DNA from: Haloferula helveola
Lineage (GTDB): Bacteria > Verrucomicrobiota > Verrucomicrobiia > Verrucomicrobiales > Akkermansiaceae
DNA length: 64,000 bases
Direction of reading: 5' to 3'
Assembly: GCF_037076345.1 (NCBI RefSeq)
Contig: NZ_AP024702.1
Coordinates: 4,402,001-4,466,000, forward strand
Part shown: piece by piece, positions 1-7,702 of the stretch
Layout of the letters: each line of letters opens with the position of its first letter
Numbering within the stretch: position 1 is the first letter of the stretch
Program-made: the position numbers and the translations under genes
The notes under the pieces: model-generated
The model's input: the letters and a program-made list of their open reading frames with translations, nothing else
What the model was told of the DNA's origin: nothing
The model's database searches: none

Positions 1-2
1 CC

Positions 3-416
3 GGGCTGTATGTGCTGGTTCCGACGATCAACACGCGCAACGGGCTCGATTGGTCGAAGTTCCGCGACGTGTACCGGGACAAGGTGCTGGCGAGGATCGA
101 GCAGCGGACCGGCATGAAGGATCTCAGGGATCACATTGTTGAGGAACGCATCATCGATCCCGACGACTGGCGCAATGGGATGGATGTCTTCATGGGGGCG
201 ACATTCAATCTCGCCCACACGCTCGACCAGATGCTCTACCTCCGCCCGCACAACCGGATGCAGGGGTATGAGAATCTCTATCTGGTTGGTGGCGGCACCC
301 ATCCGGGCAGCGGTCTCCCGACGATCTACGAGAGTGGTCGTATTTCCTCCAATCTGCTGTGCGACAGCCACGGCGTCGGTTACGAGCGCGTTGATCTGGC
401 GCCCTCGTTCCTGTGA
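3..416 (+). CDS. Phytoene desaturase-type FAD oxidoreductase, C-terminal part (5' end outside window)
   Basis: The reading frame is open from the first bases of the window and ends at TGA 414-416, so this is the last ~137 codons of a gene that starts upstream. The C-terminal stretch GGGTHPGSGLPTIYESGRIS (about nt 288-350) is the FAD-contacting signature of CrtI-type carotenoid desaturases, and the first residues GLYVLVP fit the strand before it. The family removes hydrogens from phytoene or related polyenes at the membrane. The next gene is an ABC1/UbiB-like protein on the same strand 47 nt downstream, so the two may be cotranscribed. CrtI, CrtN or a ketolase-like CrtO member cannot be told apart from this fragment. 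Confidence 0.85.
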   Translation, partial: GLYVLVPTINTRNGLDWSKFRDVYRDKVLARIEQRTGMKDLRDHIVEERIIDPDDWRNGMDVFMGATFNLAHTLDQMLYLRPHNRMQGYENLYLVGGGTHPGSGLPTIYESGRISSNLLCDSHGVGYERVDLAPSFL

Positions 417-463
417 CCCCGGCTTTCCGTTTGCGGAAGGGGAAACCGGCGGGATGATTCTCC

Positions 464-1660
464 GTGCGCGTCTGGCGATTCATCAGGCTATTCCGAATGA
501 TCTTCGGTCCGGCGGACCGGCTGGACACCGCCGAGATCGAGCGGATGGGGTTGCTGGCGGTAAAGATCGCGCAGATGTATGCGATCCGCGGCGACCTGCT
601 CGGCCCGGAGAAGGTCGAGAAGCTCGGCAAGCTTTTCGAGGAGGCCAGCCCGATGCCGGAGGGGCGCTTCCTAGAGGTGTTTGATGCCGAGGCTCCCGAT
701 GCACTGAAACGCGATCTCGAACATCTGGACGACGAGCCGTTGGCGGTCGCGTCACTCGGTCAGGTGCACCGCGGGCGGTTGAGCGACGGCACCGAGGTGG
801 TGGTGAAGGTCCTGCGGGCCGATCATGCCGCCGAGTTCCGTCGCGATGCCGCAGCGGTCCGCCTGATGGCGAAGACCTCGGTGTTCTTCTACCGCCCGCT
901 CGAGCGATTGGCCGATCCGGTCGGGACGCTCGACAACATCGTGTCGATGACCGAGACGGAAATGGATCTCACTGCCGAGATCCGTGGCACGGAGCGGCTG
1001 CGTGAATTGCGCGACCAGGGAGTCGCTCGGCTTCCCCATCTGTCGGATCTCCATTTTCCGAAGGTCTTCGAGGAATACACCACACCGGGGATCATGGTGT
1101 CGGAGTATCTCGAAGCACCGAGCGTCCGCCGATTGCTCGATGAGCGAGGGTTCTCCTACGAGGCATTGCTGAAGTTGTTCCGGATCCACGGATACTACCT
1201 GTTTCACCTTGGCGAGTTCCACGGCGACTTTCATCCGGGAAACATCCATTTCGCCGGCGGGAGTTTCTGGTTCATCGACAATGCCAACGTCGAGAAGGTG
1301 GACCGCGCCTTCTCGGGCGGCCTGCTGGCATTCATGGAAGATCTGGGGAAAGGCGACTACCGGAAGGCGGCCGAATCGATCGCGGCGCTGGCAATCGAGC
1401 CGCTGGAGGACCCGGCGGAGTTCGAGCGGAAGTTCGCGGAGCTCTATCGCGACTTCGGAGGTCGGCCGATCGGCGAGCAGAGCCTGACGCTCCAGATGAT
1501 GCGGACGATCCGGATGGCGGTCGAGTGCGGCATGGAGTTTCCGAAAGGCGCGTTTCCGGTGATCAAGAGCCTGATGTATCTCGACGGTATGGCACTGGCC
1601 TGTGCGCCCGAAAAGCAGCTGCTCGACGATGTGGCCAAGTTTGCCGGGGATTTCCGGTAG
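464..1660 (+). CDS. ABC1/UbiB-family atypical kinase-like protein with altered motifs
   Basis: A 398-aa protein starting at GTG 464, with the ABC1/UbiB fold in order: a KxGQ-type helix (K34-I-A-Q37 here), the A-rich loop equivalent VASLGQVH (95-102), a probable ATP-contacting lysine K115 in VVVKVL, the catalytic loop HGDFHPGN (253-260), and the metal-binding Asp D272 in FIDNAN. Family members are protein-kinase-like ATPases linked to ubiquinone or other isoprenoid lipid metabolism. Two signatures deviate: KxGQ reads KIAQ, and the DFG triplet reads DNA. Lys, His, the key Asp residues and Asn are kept, so ATP binding is plausible. Its position after a carotenoid desaturase suggests an isoprenoid-lipid role. 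No clear C-terminal membrane helix is evident. Confidence 0.85.
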   Translation: MRVWRFIRLFRMIFGPADRLDTAEIERMGLLAVKIAQMYAIRGDLLGPEKVEKLGKLFEEASPMPEGRFLEVFDAEAPDALKRDLEHLDDEPLAVASLGQVHRGRLSDGTEVVVKVLRADHAAEFRRDAAAVRLMAKTSVFFYRPLERLADPVGTLDNIVSMTETEMDLTAEIRGTERLRELRDQGVARLPHLSDLHFPKVFEEYTTPGIMVSEYLEAPSVRRLLDERGFSYEALLKLFRIHGYYLFHLGEFHGDFHPGNIHFAGGSFWFIDNANVEKVDRAFSGGLLAFMEDLGKGDYRKAAESIAALAIEPLEDPAEFERKFAELYRDFGGRPIGEQSLTLQMMRTIRMAVECGMEFPKGAFPVIKSLMYLDGMALACAPEKQLLDDVAKFAGDFR

Positions 1661-1676
1661 CGGTGGACAGGAGGAT

Positions 1677-1741
1677 GGACCGCAAGCTTCAGCTCGCTGC
1701 GGGGAATCTTTGGCTCCGGGGCGAGCTGAAGCTCGCGGTCC
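1677..1741. repeat. REP-like hairpin, 20-bp arms with 25-nt loop
   Basis: The arms 1677-1696 (GGACCGCAAGCTTCAGCTCG) and 1722-1741 (CGAGCTGAAGCTCGCGGTCC) are reverse complements at 19 of 20 positions, separated by 25 nt. It sits in the 166-nt gap between the UbiB-like gene and nrnA. There is no T-run after the second arm, so it is not a standard intrinsic terminator. Its size and perfection suggest a dispersed REP/MITE-like repeat. I saw no second copy in this window. Confidence 0.6.
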
Positions 1742-1826
1742 GTTGCGGGGCGGTCCCGGGCGTTTGTCCTTGCCCCGGAGGGCTTCATCGGGAGAATCCG
1801 CCGCCCCGCAGCCCGGGACCCCTACC

Positions 1827-2810
1827 ATGAGCGAACACTCCACCTTCGAAGAGATCGGCCAGTGGCTGGAGGAAGCCGAGTCCTTCGCATTGCTCAGCCA
1901 CGTGCGGCCAGACGGCGACGCGATCGGTTCCCAGATCGCGCTCGGGTTCGCGCTTGAGGCGATGGGGAAGAAAGTTCGCCTGATCAATGAGGACGGATTG
2001 CCCGACAATCTCGCCTTTATGGCCGGTTCGGACCGGATCGAGACTCCTCCGGACACACCTGTGGCAGTGGATGTGGTGATCGCGCTCGATACCGCCACCA
2101 AGCCACGGCTCGGTGATCGGACCCTGGCCTGCGTCGGGGGCTGCAAACGGTGGATCAATATCGACCACCACAAGTCGAATCCTTCCTACGGCGATCTCAA
2201 TCACATCGACGACTCGAGCCCCGCGACCGGTCAGATCCTCTACAATCTGATCACCGAACTCGGCCTGCCTCTGCCGGCGGAAAGCCGCGACGCGATCTAT
2301 GTTGCCGTTTCGACGGACACCGGTTCTTTCCAATACTCTGGAACGACCGCGGACACCTACGAGATGGCGGCGGACCTGACGCGTCGGGGTCTCGATGTCG
2401 GTGGCATCAATGCCCTGACCTACGATAATCATCCGATGCGCCGCGTCGAGCTGATGCGCTCGCTGCTGAACACCCTCGAGGTCGAGGGCGATGGCCGAAT
2501 CGCGCACTGGGAGCTGACGCGTGACACCGTTGAGCGTCTTCAGCTCAAGCCCGAGGACAGCGAGGGACTGATCGACATCATCCGTGCGATCCAAGGCGTG
2601 ATCGTGGCCTTGTTTTTCGAGGAACTCCCGGACGGCAAGATCCGGGTCTCGATGCGCTCCAAAGACCGGCGGGTCGACGCCTGCAAGGTGTGCATGCAGT
2701 TCGGCGGCGGTGGCCACGCCTTGGCGGCCGGCATCCGCATGGCCGGACCGATCGGCGACGCCCGCCGCAAGGTGCTCGATGCCGTCATTGCCGAGCTTCC
2801 CGATTCCTGA
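1827..2810 (+). CDS. nrnA: DHH/DHHA1 phosphoesterase, NrnA-type nanoRNase/pAp phosphatase
   Basis: A 327-aa protein. The frame stays open upstream, but ATG 1827 gives the expected N terminus and puts HVRPDGDAIGS (25-35, first metal-binding motif) in its usual place. The DHH motif is in NIDHHKSNP (about residue 112), and the DHHA1 substrate-binding signature GGGGHALAAG is near 293. The family cleaves 2-5-nt RNA oligomers and dephosphorylates pAp in the cytoplasm, using Mn ions. It is followed after 11 nt by truB and then ribF, the conserved neighbourhood in which nrnA is often found, which supports the call over other DHH enzymes. Confidence 0.9.
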   Translation: MSEHSTFEEIGQWLEEAESFALLSHVRPDGDAIGSQIALGFALEAMGKKVRLINEDGLPDNLAFMAGSDRIETPPDTPVAVDVVIALDTATKPRLGDRTLACVGGCKRWINIDHHKSNPSYGDLNHIDDSSPATGQILYNLITELGLPLPAESRDAIYVAVSTDTGSFQYSGTTADTYEMAADLTRRGLDVGGINALTYDNHPMRRVELMRSLLNTLEVEGDGRIAHWELTRDTVERLQLKPEDSEGLIDIIRAIQGVIVALFFEELPDGKIRVSMRSKDRRVDACKVCMQFGGGGHALAAGIRMAGPIGDARRKVLDAVIAELPDS

Positions 2811-2821
2811 TTTTCGATTTC

Positions 2822-3556
2822 ATGAGCCGACCCAATCCCGTTTCCGGAGTCCCTGCTGGCGTGCTGGTGGTGGACAAAGCGCCTGACATGACCTCTCACG
2901 ACGTGGTCGCGATCGCACGCCGTTCGCTCGGCACCAAGAAGATCGGCCACTGCGGCACGCTCGATCCGATGGCGACCGGCCTGCTGATGCTCGTGGTCGA
3001 GCGCGCGACCAAGATCCAGGACCTGCTGATGAGCGAGGACAAGGAGTATCAGGGCACGCTGACCCTTGGTGTCTCTACGACCACGCAGGACCGTCAGGGT
3101 GAGCCGGTTGAGGAGAAGGAAGTGCCCGCCTTTAGCACCGAGCAGATTGATGCGGCGTTCGGCGAGTTCACCGGCAACTTCGAGCAGATCCCGCCGATGG
3201 TGTCGGCGATCAAGAAAGACGGTGTGCCTCTCTACAAGCTTGCCCGGAAAGGGCAGGAGGTGAAGCGCGATCCCCGTCCGGTGTATGTGAACGAGTACGA
3301 AATCAGCCGCGTCGAATTGCCCGAGGTCGACTTCCGGGTCGAGTGCTCGAAGGGGTTCTACGTTCGCACGTATGCCCACGACATCGGCCAGTCACTCGGC
3401 TGTGGAGCGCACCTCAGTGCCTTGCGTCGCGTGCGTTCCGGCCGCTTCACCCTGGAGCGGGCGATCACGGTCGATACCCTCAAGACCGCTCCTCGCGAGG
3501 ATCTTTTCAAGAGCATCATCAGTCTCGCCGAGATTTCGCTGATGCGCGGAGCGTAG
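2822..3556 (+). CDS. truB: tRNA pseudouridine(55) synthase TruB
   Basis: A 244-aa protein from ATG 2822, 11 nt after nrnA. GHCGTLDPMATGLL holds the catalytic Asp (D48), preceded by the usual N-terminal strand GVLVVDKAPDMTSH. The C-terminal half contains RTYAHDIGQSLGCGAHLSALRR, the second TruB signature. The enzyme isomerises U55 in the T-psi-C loop of tRNAs. It is slightly short because no C-terminal PUA domain is visible, which is common in bacteria. The order nrnA-truB-...-ribF is a conserved housekeeping arrangement and implies cotranscription. Confidence 0.95.
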   Translation: MSRPNPVSGVPAGVLVVDKAPDMTSHDVVAIARRSLGTKKIGHCGTLDPMATGLLMLVVERATKIQDLLMSEDKEYQGTLTLGVSTTTQDRQGEPVEEKEVPAFSTEQIDAAFGEFTGNFEQIPPMVSAIKKDGVPLYKLARKGQEVKRDPRPVYVNEYEISRVELPEVDFRVECSKGFYVRTYAHDIGQSLGCGAHLSALRRVRSGRFTLERAITVDTLKTAPREDLFKSIISLAEISLMRGA

Positions 3557-3565
3557 GATTCCTCC

Positions 3566-4114
3566 ATGGAAGAGAACCCCTACCAGGCCCCGGCCGTTGC
3601 CGAGGTTGCGGCGACGGTGCAGAGCGACGCCGAGGCCATCCGCCTGGAGCACATCAAGCACGAGGCATCGCTCAAGAGCCTCGGGAGCCTGATGCTGCTC
3701 GGAGGGCTGCTGGTGGTGGTGTTCATGGTATTTCCGCTGTTCTTCGTCCAAGGTTCCCCAGGTGGGTTCGGCGGGTCGGAACTCATCATCATGGGGATCG
3801 TCGGAGTGCTGGCGGTTTTCCAGATCGTGGTCGGCTACTCGCTCGGGAAGCTCGCCTCATGGACGAGGATTCCCACCATCATCCTGTGCGCGCTTGCTCT
3901 GATCAACATACCGATCGGGACGCTGATCGGGGGATACGGACTCTATCTGATCCTCAGTGCGAAGGGGCAGACGATCTTTTCACCCGCCTACCGGGAGATC
4001 ATCAACAGCACGCCTCACGTGAAGTACCGGACACCGGTTTGGATGTGGATCGTGCTGCTGCTGGTGATCGTGCTGATCGTTGTCGGGCTGCTGGCGCCGC
4101 TCTTCTTCGCTTGA
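3566..4114 (+). CDS. Four-helix membrane protein with N-terminal NPYQAP motif, function unknown
   Basis: A 182-aa protein starting at ATG 3566, nine nt after truB. The N terminus MEENPYQAP carries the NPYxxP-type motif that recurs in small membrane proteins of Planctomycetes, Verrucomicrobia and Bacteroidetes. After a charged segment come four hydrophobic stretches: about residues 37-55, 71-92, 99-125 and 155-180. No catalytic motif is visible. It interrupts the truB-ribF pair and is probably in the same transcript. I do not recognise a family function. Confidence 0.75.
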   Translation: MEENPYQAPAVAEVAATVQSDAEAIRLEHIKHEASLKSLGSLMLLGGLLVVVFMVFPLFFVQGSPGGFGGSELIIMGIVGVLAVFQIVVGYSLGKLASWTRIPTIILCALALINIPIGTLIGGYGLYLILSAKGQTIFSPAYREIINSTPHVKYRTPVWMWIVLLLVIVLIVVGLLAPLFFA

Positions 4115-4164
4115 AGCCGGGTTTGCGGTGGCAAGAACGCCGCGGTCAAGACACGATTCCGCCG

Positions 4165-5097
4165 ATGCAGCGCCTCAGCTCGATTTCCGAACTCGCCGCG
4201 CTCGAGGCACCCGTGCACCTAGCCCTCGGGGTATTCGATGGCGTGCATCTGGGGCATCAGGCGGTGATTGCGAAGGCGGTCGCGGCGGCACGGGCGTCGG
4301 GAGGAACGGCGGGGGTGCTGACCTTCGATCCCTATCCGCTCCGGGTGCTTGCTCCGGAGAAGGCGCCCCAGCGGCTTCTCGCGTCACTGGACCACAAGGC
4401 GAGCATCCTCGAGCCGCTCGACGTCGACTTCCTCCTCGCTCTGCCGTTCGACCGGAGACAGGCCTCGGTCGAGGCTGAGGACTTCGTGAGCGCATTGGTC
4501 GGGGCTGGCGCCCGGACCATCTGTGCCGGCGAGGACTGGAGGTTCGGGCACAAGCGGAGCGGGGATAGCCGGTTGCTCGGCGAGCTGGCGGGGCGACTCG
4601 GATTCCGTTTCGAGGCGGTACCGCCGGTGATGATGGATGGCGAGCGGATCAGCAGCACCCGAATCCGGCAAGCGATCCGCGATGGCAATCTCGACGCCGC
4701 GGCCGGGATGCTTGGGCGCCCGTACACGGTGGCCGGCACGGTGATCGAAGGCCGCAAGCTGGGCCGTGAACTCGGCTTTCCGACGGCGAATCTGGAACGG
4801 GGCGAAGAACAATACCCGCCGGACGGGGTGTGGGCGGTGCGTGTGTCGATCGGAGGGCGCCAGCTTGATGGGGTCGCCAATCTCGGCATCCGTCCGACCA
4901 TCGACGGTGAGGATCGCCTGCTGGAGGTCCATTGTTTCGATGTCGACGCGGATTTCTACGGCCAGACGATGGAGGTCGAGTTCGTTCGCCGGATCCGGGG
5001 TCAGGAGAAATTCGGGTCGCTTGAGGAACTGAAGCAGCGGATCGGCGAAGACCGCGCGGAGGCCATGTATATACTGCGTGGTGCGGAGGGTGTCTGA
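4165..5097 (+). CDS. ribF: Bifunctional riboflavin kinase/FAD synthetase RibF
   Basis: A 310-aa protein. The frame runs open far upstream, but ATG 4165 gives the correct length and N terminus. The FAD-synthetase nucleotidyltransferase domain shows GVFDGVHLGH (22-31) and SSTRIRQAI before the domain boundary. The flavokinase domain shows GRELGFPTANL (about 202-212). The enzyme converts riboflavin to FMN and then FAD. It is the last gene of the nrnA-truB group; the next gene starts 70 nt later after a hairpin. Confidence 0.95.
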   Translation: MQRLSSISELAALEAPVHLALGVFDGVHLGHQAVIAKAVAAARASGGTAGVLTFDPYPLRVLAPEKAPQRLLASLDHKASILEPLDVDFLLALPFDRRQASVEAEDFVSALVGAGARTICAGEDWRFGHKRSGDSRLLGELAGRLGFRFEAVPPVMMDGERISSTRIRQAIRDGNLDAAAGMLGRPYTVAGTVIEGRKLGRELGFPTANLERGEEQYPPDGVWAVRVSIGGRQLDGVANLGIRPTIDGEDRLLEVHCFDVDADFYGQTMEVEFVRRIRGQEKFGSLEELKQRIGEDRAEAMYILRGAEGV

Positions 5098-5131
5098 AGG
5101 ACGCATTTTCCCGATTTTCCGCTTACTCTGG

Positions 5132-5157
5132 CGGGGGCTGGCCCCTATAAGCCCCCG
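5132..5157 (+). promoter_or_regulatory. Hairpin in the leader of the secretin gene
   Basis: CGGGGGCT (5132-5139) and AGCCCCCG (5150-5157) form a perfect 8-bp stem with a 10-nt loop, ending 10 nt before the secretin ATG at 5168. No T-run follows, so it is a weak terminator candidate. It could instead hide the ribosome-binding region of the secretin gene. Its role is inference. Confidence 0.35.
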
Positions 5158-5167
5158 GAAACCCCGC

Positions 5168-7657
5168 ATGCCTGCTTTTCGTTTTCCGGTTTCCCTGTCT
5201 GCCAGCCGTGCATCGCTCCTCGCGACGGCCATCGTTTGCATGGGTGGTGCTCTGTCTACCGTGCAGGCTCAAGGTCTGTCCGATCTCGCCCAAGCCGAGC
5301 TGAACCGGCGGGCCGCCAATGCCGCGGAAGCTCAGGAACTGCTGCTCAAGGGGGACGAAGCCTACGAAGCCGCCCGCTATGATGAAGCGGCCAAAGCCTA
5401 TCGGGGCGCGATTGATTTGTTGCCGGAGAATGCGCCGGCGGTAGCCGCCCAACGTCAGGCGGCGCTCCAACGCTACTCGCAGGCGTCGGTAGAGCGGGCT
5501 CGCGAGCTGCGTCGATTCGGAGACCTCGAGGGTGCGAATGCCGCCCTTGATGCCGTCCTTGACGACAATGTGGCGCCGAACGATTCCGCAGTTCTCGCGA
5601 TGCGCGAGCAGTTGCTCGACCCGATCCGCACGAATCCCGCAAGTTCGAAGGAGCATACGGCGAACATCGAGGAAGTCCGCCTGCTTCTCTACAAGGCGGA
5701 TGGCGCCTACGAACTGGGCAAGTTCGACGAAGCTCACGCGGTCTACGAAGACGTGCTGCAAGTGGATCCCTACAACACGGCGGCCCGACGTGGGATGGAG
5801 CGGGTCGCGGCGGCGCGTGGTGACTATTACCGGGCGGCCTACGACCACACCCGCGCTGAGATGCTTTCAATGGTCGACGCCGAGTGGGAGCTTCAGGTCC
5901 CGGCACCGGATGAGGTCCGGAGTGGCCCGATTTCGCAGGGCGGTGGCGCGGTGGTCGACTACATCGACAAGCTCGAGTCGATCGTGCTGCCGGTGGTCGC
6001 TCTGGAAGACGTCACGCTCGCCGAGGCGGTCGAGTTCGCACGTCAGCAGTCGATCGCTCTGGATACCTTCGAGCTCGATCCCGCCAAGCGCGGTATCAAC
6101 CTTGTGGTCGATGTCGGTGGCCCGGACTCGGACGTCGGCAAGACGATCCGGGGAATCACTTTCAGCCTCAACCTGCGCAACGTGAAGCTGGGTCAGCTTC
6201 TCGACTACATCGCGGAAGCGACGCGCACGGTCGTCAAGAAGCAGCCGTTCGCGGTGGTCTTCAAGCCCGCGGGTGCCGACTCGACCGACATGGTGGTCCG
6301 GACCTACCGCGTGCCGCCCGATTTCCTGACCTCGGGAGCCGTTGATGGCGACGACGCCATGGCGGTGAATGATCCTTTCGCACCCAAGCCCGAAGGTGGG
6401 CCGGGGCTTCTCGCCAAGCGCCTGACCGCGGAAGAGAAGCTCAAGAGCCGCGGTGTGCCGTTCCCGGAGGGAGCCTCGGCGACCTTCAATTCCGGCTCCA
6501 GCACGCTCCGGGTCCTCAACACGGCGACCAACCAATCGATGGTCGAGCAGATCGTCGAAGCGATTTCCAGTGACGAGCCGACCTCGGTGATCGTCGAGGT
6601 GAAGATCATCAAGACCCAGGAACGGACGCTGAAGGAAATCAGCTTTGACTGGGTGCTCGGAAACTTCGGCTTGGGAGGAAGCGGGGGAGTTCCCGGCACC
6701 GCTGCTGGCTACCTCGGTGGCGGCACCACCGGCAACGGTGCGCCGATTACCGATGTGAATGGTGGCACCGGTTCCCTTTTCAGCAACCCGGTGACCGCGG
6801 GTAACCGCAGCGGTTCGTATGCGATCACCGGCGACTCGATCGATGACGCGATCAACAACCGCAGCGGCGGCATCCGCGCCCGCGCTCCGGGAACACTTTG
6901 GGTCAACGGCTTCTTCAACGACGCCTACGTCTCGATGCTGATGCGCGGTCTCGACCAGAAGAAGGGATCCGATCTGGCTGCCGTGCCGTCGGTCACCACC
7001 CGTAGCGGCCAGCAGGCTTCCGTCCGCGTGACGCGGGAATTCATTTATCCCACCGAATACGAGCCGCCGGAACTTCCGAACCAGGTCGGCGGCGGCGGCT
7101 TCATCGACCTCAACACGGGAGAGGCCTTCCAAGAGGAAATCGGTCTGGTTCCGGTGACCCCGGCGACACCTACCGACTTCGAGATGCGAGAAGTCGGTGT
7201 GATTCTCGACGTGCTCCCGACTGCCAGCAAGGACAAGCGCTACGTCGACGTGAACCTCAAGCCGAGCGTGGTCGAGTTCGATGGCTTCATCAACTATGGC
7301 ACACCGATTCTTGCGGGGCAGACCTTCCAGCTCAATCCGTTCGGCGGTGGTCAGGGACTTGCGGGCTTGTTCACGCAGACACCGCAGGTGATCACACCGA
7401 ACGAGATCCTGATGCCGGTCTTCTCGAAGATGGGCACCGAGACCGCACTTACGGTCGCGGACGGAGCCACGATCGTCATCGGCGGGTTGCTGGAGGAAAG
7501 GAGCCAGACAGTGAATGACAAGACGCCGATCCTCGGGGACATCCCGGTTGTCGGGCGATTGTTCCAGTCGAATGCCTCGGCGCCCGTGAAAACCGCGATC
7601 ATCTTCCTCGTCAAAGTCCGTGTGGTCGATGCTGCCGGGCGCCCCTTCAATCCGTAA
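5168..7657 (+). CDS. Outer-membrane secretin with N-terminal TPR repeats (type II/IV-pilus class)
   Basis: An 829-aa exported protein. ATG 5168 is preferred over earlier in-frame starts because it begins a clean signal peptide (MPAFRFP...ATAIVCMGGALSTVQAQ). TPR-like repeats cover about residues 40-210 (for example GDEAYEAARYDEAAKAYRGA). A secretin N-domain spans about 270-370 (ALEDVTLAEAVEFARQ). The C-terminal secretin channel includes VIVEVKIIKTQE and ends with GLLEERSQTVNDKTPILGDIP near residue 772, then VVGRLFQ, the classic GspD/PilQ signature. The TPR-plus-secretin layout recalls the Akkermansia pilus-locus secretin. No gspE, pilMNO or pilin gene follows; only an AsmA-like protein and an ATPase do. 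Confidence 0.88.
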   Translation: MPAFRFPVSLSASRASLLATAIVCMGGALSTVQAQGLSDLAQAELNRRAANAAEAQELLLKGDEAYEAARYDEAAKAYRGAIDLLPENAPAVAAQRQAALQRYSQASVERARELRRFGDLEGANAALDAVLDDNVAPNDSAVLAMREQLLDPIRTNPASSKEHTANIEEVRLLLYKADGAYELGKFDEAHAVYEDVLQVDPYNTAARRGMERVAAARGDYYRAAYDHTRAEMLSMVDAEWELQVPAPDEVRSGPISQGGGAVVDYIDKLESIVLPVVALEDVTLAEAVEFARQQSIALDTFELDPAKRGINLVVDVGGPDSDVGKTIRGITFSLNLRNVKLGQLLDYIAEATRTVVKKQPFAVVFKPAGADSTDMVVRTYRVPPDFLTSGAVDGDDAMAVNDPFAPKPEGGPGLLAKRLTAEEKLKSRGVPFPEGASATFNSGSSTLRVLNTATNQSMVEQIVEAISSDEPTSVIVEVKIIKTQERTLKEISFDWVLGNFGLGGSGGVPGTAAGYLGGGTTGNGAPITDVNGGTGSLFSNPVTAGNRSGSYAITGDSIDDAINNRSGGIRARAPGTLWVNGFFNDAYVSMLMRGLDQKKGSDLAAVPSVTTRSGQQASVRVTREFIYPTEYEPPELPNQVGGGGFIDLNTGEAFQEEIGLVPVTPATPTDFEMREVGVILDVLPTASKDKRYVDVNLKPSVVEFDGFINYGTPILAGQTFQLNPFGGGQGLAGLFTQTPQVITPNEILMPVFSKMGTETALTVADGATIVIGGLLEERSQTVNDKTPILGDIPVVGRLFQSNASAPVKTAIIFLVKVRVVDAAGRPFNP

Positions 7658-7702
7658 GCGGGAGCGACCGTCTCCGAGAACCGCGTCGCAGATTTCCGAA
7701 CG

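Noticed and set aside
3343-5097. TruB-RibF-like fusion frame of 584 residues
   Set aside because: The first 274 residues are shadow frames of truB and the membrane protein gene; RibF starts cleanly at 4165.
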